In this document: positions 54,631-64,000 of the stretch, in pieces
Layout of the letters: the number at the start of each line of letters is the position of its first letter
How positions within the stretch are numbered: the first letter of the stretch is position 1
Assembly (NCBI RefSeq): GCF_000340215.1
Contig: NW_006921539.1
Location: 436,471-500,470 of the forward strand
Length of the DNA stretch: 64,000 bases
Direction of reading: 5' to 3'
Source: Pseudocercospora fijiensis CIRAD86
Taxonomy: Eukaryota > Ascomycota > Dothideomycetes > Mycosphaerellales > Mycosphaerellaceae
The notes under the pieces: model-generated
The model's input: only the letters and a program-made list of their open reading frames with translations
Told to the model about the DNA's origin: nothing
Database searches by the model: none
Program-made: the position numbers and the translations under genes

Positions 54631-56217
54631 ATGTCGACTTCCATTCCACGCCAGCAATCTTTCTTATCAGCAACAATGGCTTCAATGGCTTCTAAACGGG
54701 CCATTTCGCGTCTGCTGGAATTGCCTCCACCCCTCCGCCGCAGCGTGTATACAGCAGCAACATCATCACCAAAACAGCCCGAACTTTTCGATCTCGTATG
54801 CATTGGAGCTGGACCAGCAGGACTTGCTCTCATATCCGCCCTGCAATCTGAGCCTTCCACCAAGAATCTGAAGATTGCTTTGATCGATAGCCAAGAGCTG
54901 AGAATATCTACTGCGAATGACCCAAACTCCTTCTCAAATCGATGCTCTTCGCTCACGCCGTCTTCTCTCCGCTTTCTACATCAAAATGGAGCTTGGAAGC
55001 ATATCAATGCATCGCGAGTACAGCCTTATCACGGAATCGATGTCTGGGACGGAGTGAGTGGGAGCAAGATCCAATTCGACCCATCAGATCGTGGCAGCAT
55101 GGGCATAATGGACAGCATTGCGCAGATGATACCTGGGAGTCGGTTACGGGAAAGCAGGAGGAAATATGAGATGGACAATGCAGACACGGTAGCGACAATG
55201 TGCGAGAATGCAAATTTGACGTCGGCGCTCTTGCAACAGCTCAAAGAACAAGGAGCACAGATCGAGATTTTGGACAAATCCAGGGTGGAATCTATACAAT
55301 TCGGACCTGGGCCAGAAAATGAGCAGTCGCTTGACCTTTCTCAATGGCCAGTCGTGCATCTACCAGGCGACAGAGCTATTGCTGCGAGGTTGTTGGTAGG
55401 TGCTGATGGTGCCAACAGTCCCGTCCGGCAATTCGCAGGCATTCCAAGCCACGGATGGGACTATAATCAGCACGGTGTCGTAGCAACGCTCCAGCTTGAT
55501 CAATCTTTCCACGGGTACGACATGCGAACGGCATACCAACGCTTCTTGCCCACTGGTCCTATCGCGCTCCTTCCACTTCCGGGCAATAAAGCTAGTCTGG
55601 TCTGGTCCATCCTCCCTCAGTACGCGGCAAAGTTGAAGCAGCTCTCGCCAGAAGACTTCACATCAATGGTCAACGCCGCTTTCCGTCTAATGTTTGTCGA
55701 CATCAAGTACCTCTTGACAGAAGCATCGGTGGATCCGGCAGACGAGCTTGCCTGGCGAGAACCGAACACTGTCTCCAGCGATACAGGTTTGCCTCGCAAC
55801 TTCCCCCGTGTTGTCGGCGTTCAAGGAGGGACAGTCGCGTCTTTTCCATTGCGCATGCGCCATTGCTCCACCTATACTGGTCACCGCATAGCACTTATTG
55901 GAGACGCCGCACATACTGTCCACCCGCTAGCTGGTCAAGGTCTGAATCTGGGACTGGCCGATGCTGAGGCTCTCGCAAAATGCATCGTGAATGGTGTAGA
56001 GCATGGAATGGACATTGGTAGCTGCTGGTGCTTGGATGACTACAACGCAGAACGTTGGGCTGCGAACAATGCCATGCTTGGTGTAGTCGACAAGTTGCAA
56101 AAGCTGTATTCCGTCGGCTCAGGACCGGTGGTATGGGGAAGAAGTCTCGGACTGGATCTGGTGAATAGGTTGGGTCCGCTGAAGGGCGCTTTGATGGGAG
56201 CTGCTTCTGCGAGCTGA
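54631..56217 (+). CDS. COQ6: Ubiquinone biosynthesis monooxygenase Coq6
   Basis: A single exon of 528 aa (start at 54631; an alternative ATG is at 54676). Coq6 is the FAD-dependent C5-hydroxylase of the coenzyme Q ring on the matrix side of the inner mitochondrial membrane. The first 50 residues are rich in Ser/Arg (SKRAISRLLELPPPLRRSVY) as in a mitochondrial presequence. The Rossmann FAD motif is DLVCIGAGPAGLALISAL (54-71). The second FAD/NADH motif VGADGANSPVRQFAGI and the third, HRIALIGDAAHTVHPLAGQG then LNLGLADAEAL, follow in the expected order. Coq6-type end with FAD-domain helices. It is divergent from the DUF4336 gene (gap 223 bp). Confidence 0.94.
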   Translation: MSTSIPRQQSFLSATMASMASKRAISRLLELPPPLRRSVYTAATSSPKQPELFDLVCIGAGPAGLALISALQSEPSTKNLKIALIDSQELRISTANDPNSFSNRCSSLTPSSLRFLHQNGAWKHINASRVQPYHGIDVWDGVSGSKIQFDPSDRGSMGIMDSIAQMIPGSRLRESRRKYEMDNADTVATMCENANLTSALLQQLKEQGAQIEILDKSRVESIQFGPGPENEQSLDLSQWPVVHLPGDRAIAARLLVGADGANSPVRQFAGIPSHGWDYNQHGVVATLQLDQSFHGYDMRTAYQRFLPTGPIALLPLPGNKASLVWSILPQYAAKLKQLSPEDFTSMVNAAFRLMFVDIKYLLTEASVDPADELAWREPNTVSSDTGLPRNFPRVVGVQGGTVASFPLRMRHCSTYTGHRIALIGDAAHTVHPLAGQGLNLGLADAEALAKCIVNGVEHGMDIGSCWCLDDYNAERWAANNAMLGVVDKLQKLYSVGSGPVVWGRSLGLDLVNRLGPLKGALMGAASAS

Positions 56218-56283
56218 GCACTTGGAACGTGCCGGGAACGAGTGCCGGTCGAACTTCAATCAATGCCGTACGTACGCTGGCCT

Positions 56284-57902
56284 TCATCTGACTAGTTCCT
56301 GAACCTCCTCCACTTGCTTAAAGTTGCATCGAGAGCATTTCGGCGGCAGTGATTCTTCACACCACTCGACATCCCCGTCAAAACTGCTGGCCATCACGAG
56401 TACCTTGACACAACAGCTGGCCTCTTCTGCCATCCTTACCATAGTTCCAGCAATTCTTTCCTGCCGCGGGAGGTGGAATGACATCTGTCTACCCGATCCA
56501 GGACGATGTACACTGTCTCTTCCCTTGCAAACAGCCCGAGAGTCATCATTGCGATTTCGCCCAATACTTGATACACAGCACTCGGCAAAGCATTGCCGCG
56601 TTCGTGCATATATGTATACTTTTCAATTGTCGCACATAAAGCATTCAGGAAGTCGCCTTCGCCTAAAGCGGATTTCCTCCACCGCAGAAGCTGCAGAAGG
56701 AGTTCCGGTACCGCATCATGCGTATTGGCTCCCCTTGAAATATCGAATATGTACGAAGCGCATGCTTGCGACTGTGAACCGAGCTCTCTGACCAGACATA
56801 TTGCAACTGGTGACATCCAGCAATGTCTAGCCAAGGACAGGTAGTTTCTGCCTACGATGATCAGCACAGCTGGCTCCTGCGAACTTTTCCATGCTTGGAA
56901 GAAATACTGCTCATGGTATCTGGCAATGAGCGCTGGCCACATATTCACAAGCAAGCTTTGATGCGAGCGATCAAACTCAAGGCTAGCGTTGTGGTCGTCC
57001 AGCTTTTGGGAGTGCGACTCATGCGTCTAGAATGAAAGGCGGAACGACCTCTGAATTGTCAGCAGATTGCGATTCCCGTTGTCCTCCTCAAGGCGAGCCA
57101 CCATTTTCGTGAGCCTTTCGTTCTGTTGTCTGATGTCGTTCACATTCTTGATGGTTACCTCCTCGCACTGCAGACGCACATCGAGGATCGCCAGCTGGAC
57201 ATTGTCTGCCATTTGCTTGAAAGATTCTGGATCGAATGCGGCGACCAGTCATCGACGGAATCCACGTTGAAGATAGTGTTGGACCGCTTGAATCGTAAGT
57301 TCCATGATGGACGCATACGCAAGCATTATCTTCTTGATCAGACGACGTTGGTGCTCATCTTCTTCTGCGAAGATCTCTTGGTACATCCGAAATCCAGGCA
57401 GGCGATCTTTAATGCTCGCAATGGTGGAGGCAATCAAATCATCTATATCACTCTTGCTTTCTGCGACTGTAAAGAGGACACTGATGATCCCAATGGCTAA
57501 TTCTCCGTACGGTCCGGCTGCTTTTACGATTGCCACAATGGGTCCAAAGTCTTGCAAAAACTTACTTGCCGCCTTTGAAAAGTCCTGATATCGCTTCACC
57601 CACAGTCGCCAGCCTCTTTTGTGTTTATCATCCCAGTCTGATGTCGCCGCTTTCGATTTGTCGACCCAAAAGGCTGCTGACGAATCTAGCTTCATGGCTG
57701 CCTTCACGTCTTGAGTCGCCCGCATGCCACTCAATTTGTTATGGACGTCAACCTGCAGCCTCTCAACATACTGGACACGCTCCCTGCAAACGTCAGACTG
57801 ATCATGGCAAATTCGATGTGCCTGAAATACCATTCGTCCTGCGACAGATCGTATCGCAGACCATTTCCTGCGAATTGCATTGCATCGAACGAAAAAGCGC
57901 AA
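56284..57902 (-). pseudogene. Decayed STAND/NACHT-like protein gene
   Basis: On the minus strand one frame runs from 57902 to 56436. It is interrupted by a TGA (57249-57251) and a TAG (57027-57029), then shifts frame near 56450 and continues to 56284. The N-terminal part has the helical domain often placed before NACHT or ankyrin modules (SKFLQDFGPIVAIVKAAGPY, GELAIGIISVLFTVAESKSD). A coiled segment follows (RQQNERLTKMVARLEED), then VLIIVGRNYLSLARHC. A Walker-B-like strand reads REETVYIVLDRVDRC, and the shifted part MVRMAEEASCCVKVLVMAS fits the next strand of STAND ATPases. No clear Walker A is left and the true N-terminus is missing. Such genes mediate non-self recognition or programmed cell death in fungi; here the gene looks dead. 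Confidence 0.7.
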
Positions 57903-58517
57903 ACGCTTGGTTATCTAAAGAATAGCCTACTTGTCACGAAGGGATGGCGCTTCATAGTTCATTGGGTACTGGGACTGACGAGAAGGCTTTGGAAAAGCTT
58001 CACATCAGCACAAGCGGCTTACGTCTATCAGCCTCAGCTCCCTGACTTACTGCATAACCGCTGCATCTCAACCGCAGTTTACCTCAATCTATCTAGGCTT
58101 CAACAGCATGTGGCTGCTCAGGATGATACTGTACAGCAGGGACCGTTCTCCGCATGCAGCGCGCTACAGACTACGATTGGAACAGTGCTCCACACATTGA
58201 TATCGATTAAGCATGCAACGGCCCAGGTGTGCCGTCCAAGATTACAGCTACTACCAGGGTCATTATGTGAGAGGAGCTCGAGCTCAAGCTCAAGCTGAAT
58301 GAATTTACTCCGCGATCGTGTAACGTCGAGACTGCACAATAAACTTTGCTCGAGACCACTCCATCTTATCTCCAGTGAGACAGACTACGGCAATTGATCA
58401 GGTTGGATCGCGTTCCAACCAAAGCTTTTTCATCGTGAATGAATACCTCGGTAGTCAGTGTTACCATCAACACTAAAAGAATAGCAACGTCGCTGATTTA
58501 TATAGACTTCTCTTGAG
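57903..58517. other. Intergenic, no supported gene
   Basis: Between two pseudogenes. A frame at 57711-58298 (plus) overlaps the STAND relic antisense and has no motif. GAGCTC/AAGCTC low complexity occurs near 58273-58298. Confidence 0.45.
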
Positions 58518-60959
58518 GCCAAACTCGAGAGACTCGAGCAGAAGATACTGGATCTTGAGCGAAAGTATGCCGCTGCAAATTAGGTCCCTAAGTCGGAGGA
58601 GGCATCGGACTCTGTAATGCACCCCACTCTTCGCAAGTCCTTCGTAGCACTGATTTCAAGGCCAGGATGATGAGACTGAACATGCAGACGTACCGTCGCC
58701 CACAGGGAAGCGGGAAGACACTGCTTCGAAACATAGTGTTCGCATAGTGACATCTAGGCTTGATATCAAGTCCGGAAATCGGAAAGGCTATGGCGAGCCA
58801 ACAACGCCACAGGAACAGGGGTCAGGAGATCAGTTGGAGCAGGCAGTCTTACTACGGAAAGTCCTCGATGATCGCGATCTCCATGGAGAGATTGAGATTT
58901 ATGATTCTGCCTTGAAAGACCTACTTCACGACCTGTTGCGCCACTATCCACGTCACTGGGCGGTTGACGGGACCGAAGACTTCAAATCTCCATACGAGCC
59001 TCTGATCTTGAATTGGGATCTTCTATGGGCAGAGTCAGGAAAAGAATGCAAAGACGAAATGCCGACACGGGCAAAGGCAAGACAGTGCCTACGGCAACTG
59101 CTAAGCGCGATCCTACAAGGCTCTGGCGACGCGAAATTGGACTCTTATCTCGAAGCTCACCAGTCGTTAAGAAAGCAGAAACATATCACGTTCCAAGCAC
59201 TTTGGACGATCTTCCCACCGGGAGCGCTTGTATGGACTCAGCTCTTTGCCGGCACGGATCAGATACTTGTTGTCTCCGGACCGAAAAGCAGACCTTGGCC
59301 AAGGGAAGGAGGAAGTCTTAGATCTAGCCAACGTGTTACCTGGGCCCTGAATTGCATGGCATACGACTTTGATGGCAACGCGTTTCGACGTAAGGAAGTG
59401 ACGATTCATTTCGATGTCTTCGAAAGCATCAAGCCAATGGCATCTCTCGCGGCCTGTCCATTGGCCTTATTGGAAATTTCTCGGCGAGACGACATCAAGG
59501 CACGGCTTTTGAAGAGGGGTAAACTCTTCCGAAGGTACTGCGCAGTGGACGGCAACGATAATATGTATACTTACACCGGCTCTGCACTTGTGAAAAAGCA
59601 GGTCAGCAGTGGTACGCGTTCAGATGATGACTACACCGTTAGTACACTGTGACCCATGAGCATTTCGAATAGCAGCCTGACACGAGAGCAGAGTGATAGC
59701 GACAGTGGCTCGGCATTCCGACGCTCCCCATTCTCGAGCTCTTCCGGGCGGCGCCAAGAGCCACTGTTTTTTAAGAAACGCCGATGTCATGGTCGATTGC
59801 CAATCATATTTCCAATATTCGAAGACGCCATTGAAGATCGGAATAGCAGACATCTCGGAATTGGTGAATGAATGCCATTGCAGAGAATGCGAAGCGAATG
59901 AGACCCTGAAGCAGCGTCTGAGAATACATTACGATCAGGTCGAAAAGGGAACCGACTTCTCGGAATGGGACGAAGTCCAGCTCATGATGTGTCCCCCACG
60001 AGTACTTGGCTATGCGCTGAGGGAGCACAGCTTGACGTGGAGTGCCTTGGGCAAATCGAACAGCAGAGCTTCAAGCAAGTCATGGACAAGCTGCATTTCG
60101 ACGGCGCAGACAGTGGACTGAAGACGAAGGAGTTGCTATCCCAGCTGGTCAAGAATCATAGAGCAGCAAAAGATGTCGAGCGAGGATCTCAGAATTATGA
60201 AGTCGATAACATCGTTGCAGAGAAGGGCAAAGGACTTGTGTTCCTGCTGTACGGCTCGCCAGGTGTCGGGAAAACAGTTCTCTCCGACCTAAATGCTTCT
60301 CAATAACGAAGCTGAATATTCTGTCCGCACAAATGATCGCACGCGTCGCGAGGAAGCCGTTGATCTCCATTTCCGTGGCGGACGTCGGTACAAATATACT
60401 AAAGATCGAGAAAAGACTAAACGATATATTTAAGCTAGCTACGACTTAGAAAGCAATCCTTCTCATGTACGTCATATCGCTTGGGCAAGAATTGCTGACA
60501 AAAAGCCTTTCTAGCGACGAGGCCGATGTCTTCTTGCAAAGCAGACGTCGCGAGTACGGTAGCCCGTTAGCTGAGAGTAGCGGCCTTATATCTAGTAAGT
60601 CGAAATCAAGAAGCACACACCTACCCCCACCAAACCTGACACGACATATACAGTATTCCTCCGTTTCCTCGAGTACTACCGCGGAATCCTCTTCCTAACC
60701 ACAAACCAAATCGCCCAATTCGACGTCGCCGTGCAATCCCGAGTGCACGTGGCCATCAAATCCGACGATCTCAAAATGGGTCCAAACGATCAGAATCTTT
60801 ATGGATTTCATCGACCAATACCATAACAGAGGCGTCGTAGGGAACTACGGTGCCATCAAGGAGTATGCGGAAGAAGAGCTGCATACGAAGAAATTCGATG
60901 GTCGCCAGATTCGGAATATTGTCAGCATTGCTATGGGTCATGCGCGCGGAGAGAATTGA
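58518..60959 (+). pseudogene. Decayed fungal AAA+ ATPase (DUF7025-type N-terminus)
   Basis: Pieces in the order of a fungal AAA+ protein can be read on the plus strand. First is a coiled coil (KLERLEQKILDLERKYAAAN, stop at 58581). The N-terminal domain follows at 58747-59652 (ALKDLLHDLLRHYPRHW, YEPLILNWDLLW, FQALWTIFPPGALVW). A segment in another frame holds DEVQLMMCPPRVLGYALRE (to about 60015). Then, shifted again, come LDVECLGQIEQQSFKQVMDK and Walker A LLYGSPGVGKT. RKPLISISVADVGTN leads to a stop replacing Trp (60447-60449). An intron 60467..60514 yields Walker B LLIDEADVFL, and sensor region FLEYYRGILFLTTNQIAQFD precedes one more frameshift and the end YGAIKEYAEEELHTKKFDGR. Several frameshifts plus stops make it a pseudogene. 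No ATG fits the start. Confidence 0.72.
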
Positions 60960-61699
60960 AGTGGACAGTTGGAGTTGCAAGAGGGTGGTGTGGTATGTGG
61001 AGAGCTTTAAGAAATGATTTGTATGGGCAGATGATTCAGTAGGGGATTGATCAGGCTGATGCTAGGAGGCGGAAGATATAGTTTTTTTTTAAGTTATAGT
61101 ATTTTGAACTAGGATAGAGGCTTGTCGAGGGTTAGGAAAATCTTATTCTAGTATACTATACTTATAGGTAATTTAATTTGATAGAAGTTCTAGTGTTCTA
61201 CTACGTTTACAGTTCGCCCGATCTAGACCTAGTATATATATTATACAATACGATATACAATTGCCTTATATAAGAGTCTTAATATAGTATAAGCAAAACA
61301 CAGCTATAGCCCAGCTTCTTTATTATTGCAATTCACAACACAATTGTATATATATATATATATATATATCGGCATATATACGTGTTTTGACATCACATGG
61401 CCGCATTCAAGCTTGTTTGTTCATAGAGACAGACGTACGTCGGTGACGCAGCTGTGGTGTTGCCCGGGGGGGAACGATTCAAGTGCAATCGACGTTCCAA
61501 AAGCCACGACGACATCGAAAATATGGCGACGGCAGAGGCTAGTGACGAGAGAAGGGGAGTAGTATAGGTCGTGTCTGATCAAGCATAACTAACATCCTGT
61601 AGGTCTGTACTATCGCGTGCGCTGGTGCACTACCTTCTTGCGCATCGAACCTCTAATAAACATGAGCAGAGACGGGAAGTCTCGCGAGAATGTCCTGAA
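60960..61699. other. AT-rich RIP-like patch and downstream flank
   Basis: From about 61080 to 61320 the DNA is TpA-rich like the large element. A degenerate palindrome at 61259-61302 (AATTGCCTTATATA ... TATAGTATAAGCAAAA) resembles its hairpin family. A (TA)n microsatellite occupies 61346-61369. Normal composition returns by 61380. Confidence 0.55.
61346..61369 (+). repeat. (TA)n microsatellite
   Basis: About twelve uninterrupted TA units. Confidence 0.95.
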
Positions 61700-63052
61700 T
61701 CATCGCCTGTGATCATCCACAACCACTTCGGCCGGATCGTCAAAATTGTCCACCTCCTCAGTGCTGCCACTATGTTGACTTCCTTCGTCTTCATCTGCCG
61801 GCTCTATTCGACGCAAGGGCTCAACACCTCCTCTTCGGCCAAAGAAGTCGTCGGTTTGCAACCCCCTTACGGCGTCCGGGTGAATTCTTCGATTCATGTT
61901 CTGTCCATTGGTCCTTGCGTGCTTAATGTACAGGCGGATGGGCACCATGGCAGCGTCTCTGCACGCCTCTTTGATGTCTGATCCCGACATGCCAGCAGAT
62001 ACGCGTACAAGCACGTCGAGATCAAACGCCGGCGATCCGTTTGGAAGCTTTCTATGGTCAATCTTGGTGTCGCGCAACGTAAGCTCGTATATCTGCCGTC
62101 TTTGTGCGGCGTTGGGTAGGCTGATTGGGAATTTCTTGGGCATTCTTCTCAAGATGGCTTCGTCGATGTCTTGTATTCGATTCGTGGCACCCAAGATGCA
62201 TATTCTCTGCATACCGCCTTGGGCTGTAGACGATGCAAGACCATCCCAATGTGTCATGAACTCAGCCTTCACCATTCCGCTCGCCTCGTGCTCTCCAGAT
62301 CTGCGTTGCCCGAGGACTGCATCGATCTCATCGATGAACACGATGGCGGGCTGCAACTTCCTGGCTAGAGAAAATACTGCAGCGACCAACTTGTTGCTGT
62401 CGCCATACCATTTCTCGGTGAGGGTCGAGATGTGCAGGTTGATAAAGCAGGCACCACTTTCGCGTGCGAGCGCCTTGGCAAGCATTGTCTTTCCACAGCC
62501 CGGTGGCCCGTAAAGCAGCACTCCACTCGGCGCTGTCAGCAGACTGCTGTGGTTCGCGTATAGATGTGGCATAGTAAGTGGATATATCACGCTTTCCCGC
62601 AGCTCTTCAATAATCTCGTCCAGGCCTCCAATATCGTTGAATGTCACGGGTATGTCACTTGGGCTCACAACCTCCATGGCTATCGACTGCTCGTACTGAT
62701 TCAGTGTTAGATGCTCCTTCGGCGGCCGCTCGGCGTAACGTCTTCGATCCTCATCGTCTTCGTCGTCGTAGAAATCGTCGTCGTCGTCGTCGCCGTCGTC
62801 TCTTTGATGCTTTCGGAATATCGATTGTATGTGCGACGATGCGGCCAGCTCTTTCTTCTTGGCGTCGGCCTTTGCGCCTGCTTCGGGATCCAGTCTCGAC
62901 ATGATATTGCGCACGGCAAAGTATGCCATGAGTGCCTATTGCTCGCGTTAGCACCATGCTGGCAGTAGCCCAGGCGGTTGAGGTCGTACCGTCGGCACGA
63001 CCAGGGCCAACTCCTGCAGTATCTGCAGCAGTCGCTTTTCTGTGGCCCCCAT
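61700..63052 (-). CDS. MSP1: Msp1/ATAD1-type AAA+ membrane-protein extractase
   Basis: Two exons (62990..63052 and 61700..62935) encode 432 aa. The first exon (MGATEKRLLQILQELALVVP) is needed to complete the N-terminal membrane helix, LALVVPTALMAYFAVRNIM. Msp1 sits in the outer mitochondrial and peroxisomal membranes and removes mistargeted tail-anchored proteins. After an acidic linker (DDGDDDDDDFYDDEDDED) comes the AAA+ core: FNDIGGLDEIIEEL, Walker A GPPGCGKT (164-171), pore loop around LTEKWYGDSNK, Walker B IVFIDEID (219-226), sensor ILGATNRIQDIDEAILRRMP and the C-terminal SGSDIKEACRDAA. The acidic tail is longer than in yeast. It is divergent from thymidylate synthase. Confidence 0.94.
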
Positions 63053-63318
63053 ACTTGCGCCGTCCAGTCTGCGTAGATGAATAGACGGATGTTGTGTGTG
63101 ATATGAGAAGACTTTCACATGCTGCACGCGAGCGCTCGTGCGTGCTCGGCTTGATCGTGATCGTGATCGAAAGAACAGGGTGGCGCTTGCCGAAGCTCGG
63201 GTCCTATGACGCAGCCCCCTGTCTGCAGCCACACAGGCGCGTCTTTCTCGACGCGACGCGTGCAACAAACAGAATCATTCAGCTTTTCACAACGATACAC
63301 ACCTCACCGCACAACGTC

Positions 63319-64000
63319 ATGACAGCAGCAGAGGTGGAGGCCACGCCGGCAAGCAATGGCGAAATCAAGCCGCATGAAGAATACCAATACCTGAATCTGA
63401 TCCGGAACATTCTACAATCCGGAGAACATCGCCCCGACCGGACAGGCACTGGCACACTCTCGATCCCCTTTCCGCCTCAACATCGATATACACTGTCCAA
63501 AGCAGACGGAACACTGATCTTGCCGCTCCTCACCACCAAGCGCGTGTTCCTTCGAGCTGTCATTGCGGAACTGCTCTGGTTTGTCGCCGCTGACACCAAT
63601 GCGAAGACTCTGCAGGACCAAAATGTCCACATCTGGGACGGCAACGGGTCGAGGGAGTATCTTGACAAGCTCGGTCTCAGTCACCGCGAGGAAGGCGATC
63701 TTGGACCCGTCTATGGATTTCAGTGGAGACATTTTGGCGCTGAATACCAGGATTGTCACGCCGACTATATCGGGCAAGGCGTTGATCAGCTGGCAGAGGT
63801 GATAGAAAAGCTGAAGAGCAATCCCTACGATCGTCGCATCATCCTCAGTGCCTGGAACCCAGCAGACCTGAAGAAAATGGCACTTCCGCCATGCCATATG
63901 TTCGCACAATTCTACGTGTCCTTCCCTCCGAATGCTTGCGTCCGAGCAGATGGGTCCAAACAAGGCACACTTCACACTCTGCTATACCAGCGATCGAACG
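63319..64000 (+). CDS. Thymidylate synthase, 5' part
   Basis: The frame starts at 63319 and runs off the window end after 227 codons (a full enzyme has about 310). It methylates dUMP to dTMP using methylenetetrahydrofolate. Seen: [15 protein letters not shown] (phosphate/folate-site Arg), [56 protein letters not shown] and the active-site Cys192 in [12 protein letters not shown], preceded by [16 protein letters not shown]. No intron within the visible part. The gene depends on the same folate pool that FOL1 (46-49 kb) makes, though the two are not adjacent. The 266-bp gap to MSP1 must hold both promoters. Confidence 0.95.
   Translation, partial: MTAAEVEATPASNGEIKPHEEYQYLNLIRNILQSGEHRPDRTGTGTLSIPFPPQHRYTLSKADGTLILPLLTTKRVFLRAVIAELLWFVAADTNAKTLQDQNVHIWDGNGSREYLDKLGLSHREEGDLGPVYGFQWRHFGAEYQDCHADYIGQGVDQLAEVIEKLKSNPYDRRIILSAWNPADLKKMALPPCHMFAQFYVSFPPNACVRADGSKQGTLHTLLYQRSN

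Noticed and set aside
57711..58298. 195-codon plus-strand frame
   Set aside because: It overlaps the STAND relic antisense and ends in a low-complexity serine run from GAGCTC/AAGCTC repeats.

Overview
The window is nuclear DNA of a filamentous ascomycete. Short introns (about 45-110 bp) with GTAAGT/GTGAGT-type donors and CTAAC/CTGAC-like branch sites, closely packed genes on both strands, a Zn2Cys6 regulator, a fungal trifunctional folate enzyme and heavy RIP-type (CpA to TpA) damage in repeats all point that way. Dothideomycetes is my best guess, by inference only.

Layout. (1) 1-15.1 kb is an ordinary gene block: thioredoxin-like protein, aldo/keto reductase, Zn2Cys6 regulator, NPL4 (Cdc48 cofactor), SEC66 (ER translocon), an F-box protein and a DUF4246 protein. 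(2) 15123-40412 is one 25.3-kb RIP-damaged mobile element bounded by 74-bp terminal inverted repeats that differ only by G/A changes. On the minus strand near its right end it carries a dead DDE-integrase-like transposase, then a dead NLS/RING-finger gene. A Q/N/G-repeat gene lies on the plus strand at 20.4-22.1 kb. A cysteine-cluster gene is split by a nested, complete Ty3/Gypsy chromovirus (24825-31723, 346-bp LTRs, TAGAG target duplication). That retroelement holds an antisense ORF relic and a tRNA-like structure. About 18 copies of a ~40-bp palindrome (core TTTGCCTATAG / CTATAGGCAAA) are scattered through the 25-kb element, several of them interrupting the transposase. Many tandem arrays are also present. 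(3) 40.4-56.2 kb is again gene-rich: secreted NTF2-like protein, two small proteins, nitronate monooxygenase, FOL1, a VOC/glyoxalase protein, a truncated MFS relic, RRN3, a DUF4336 protein and COQ6. (4) 56.3-61.4 kb is a decay zone: a STAND-like pseudogene, an AAA+ ATPase pseudogene and a small AT-rich, RIP-like patch. (5) 61.7-64 kb holds MSP1 and the 5' part of thymidylate synthase.

The host genes are mainly housekeeping: folate and dTMP synthesis (FOL1, thymidylate synthase), protein quality control and targeting (NPL4, SEC66, MSP1), rDNA transcription (RRN3) and ubiquinone synthesis (COQ6). They do not form a pathway cluster. The most novel content is the large TIR element and its hairpin family. 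All identifications come from reading the sequence; no database search was run.
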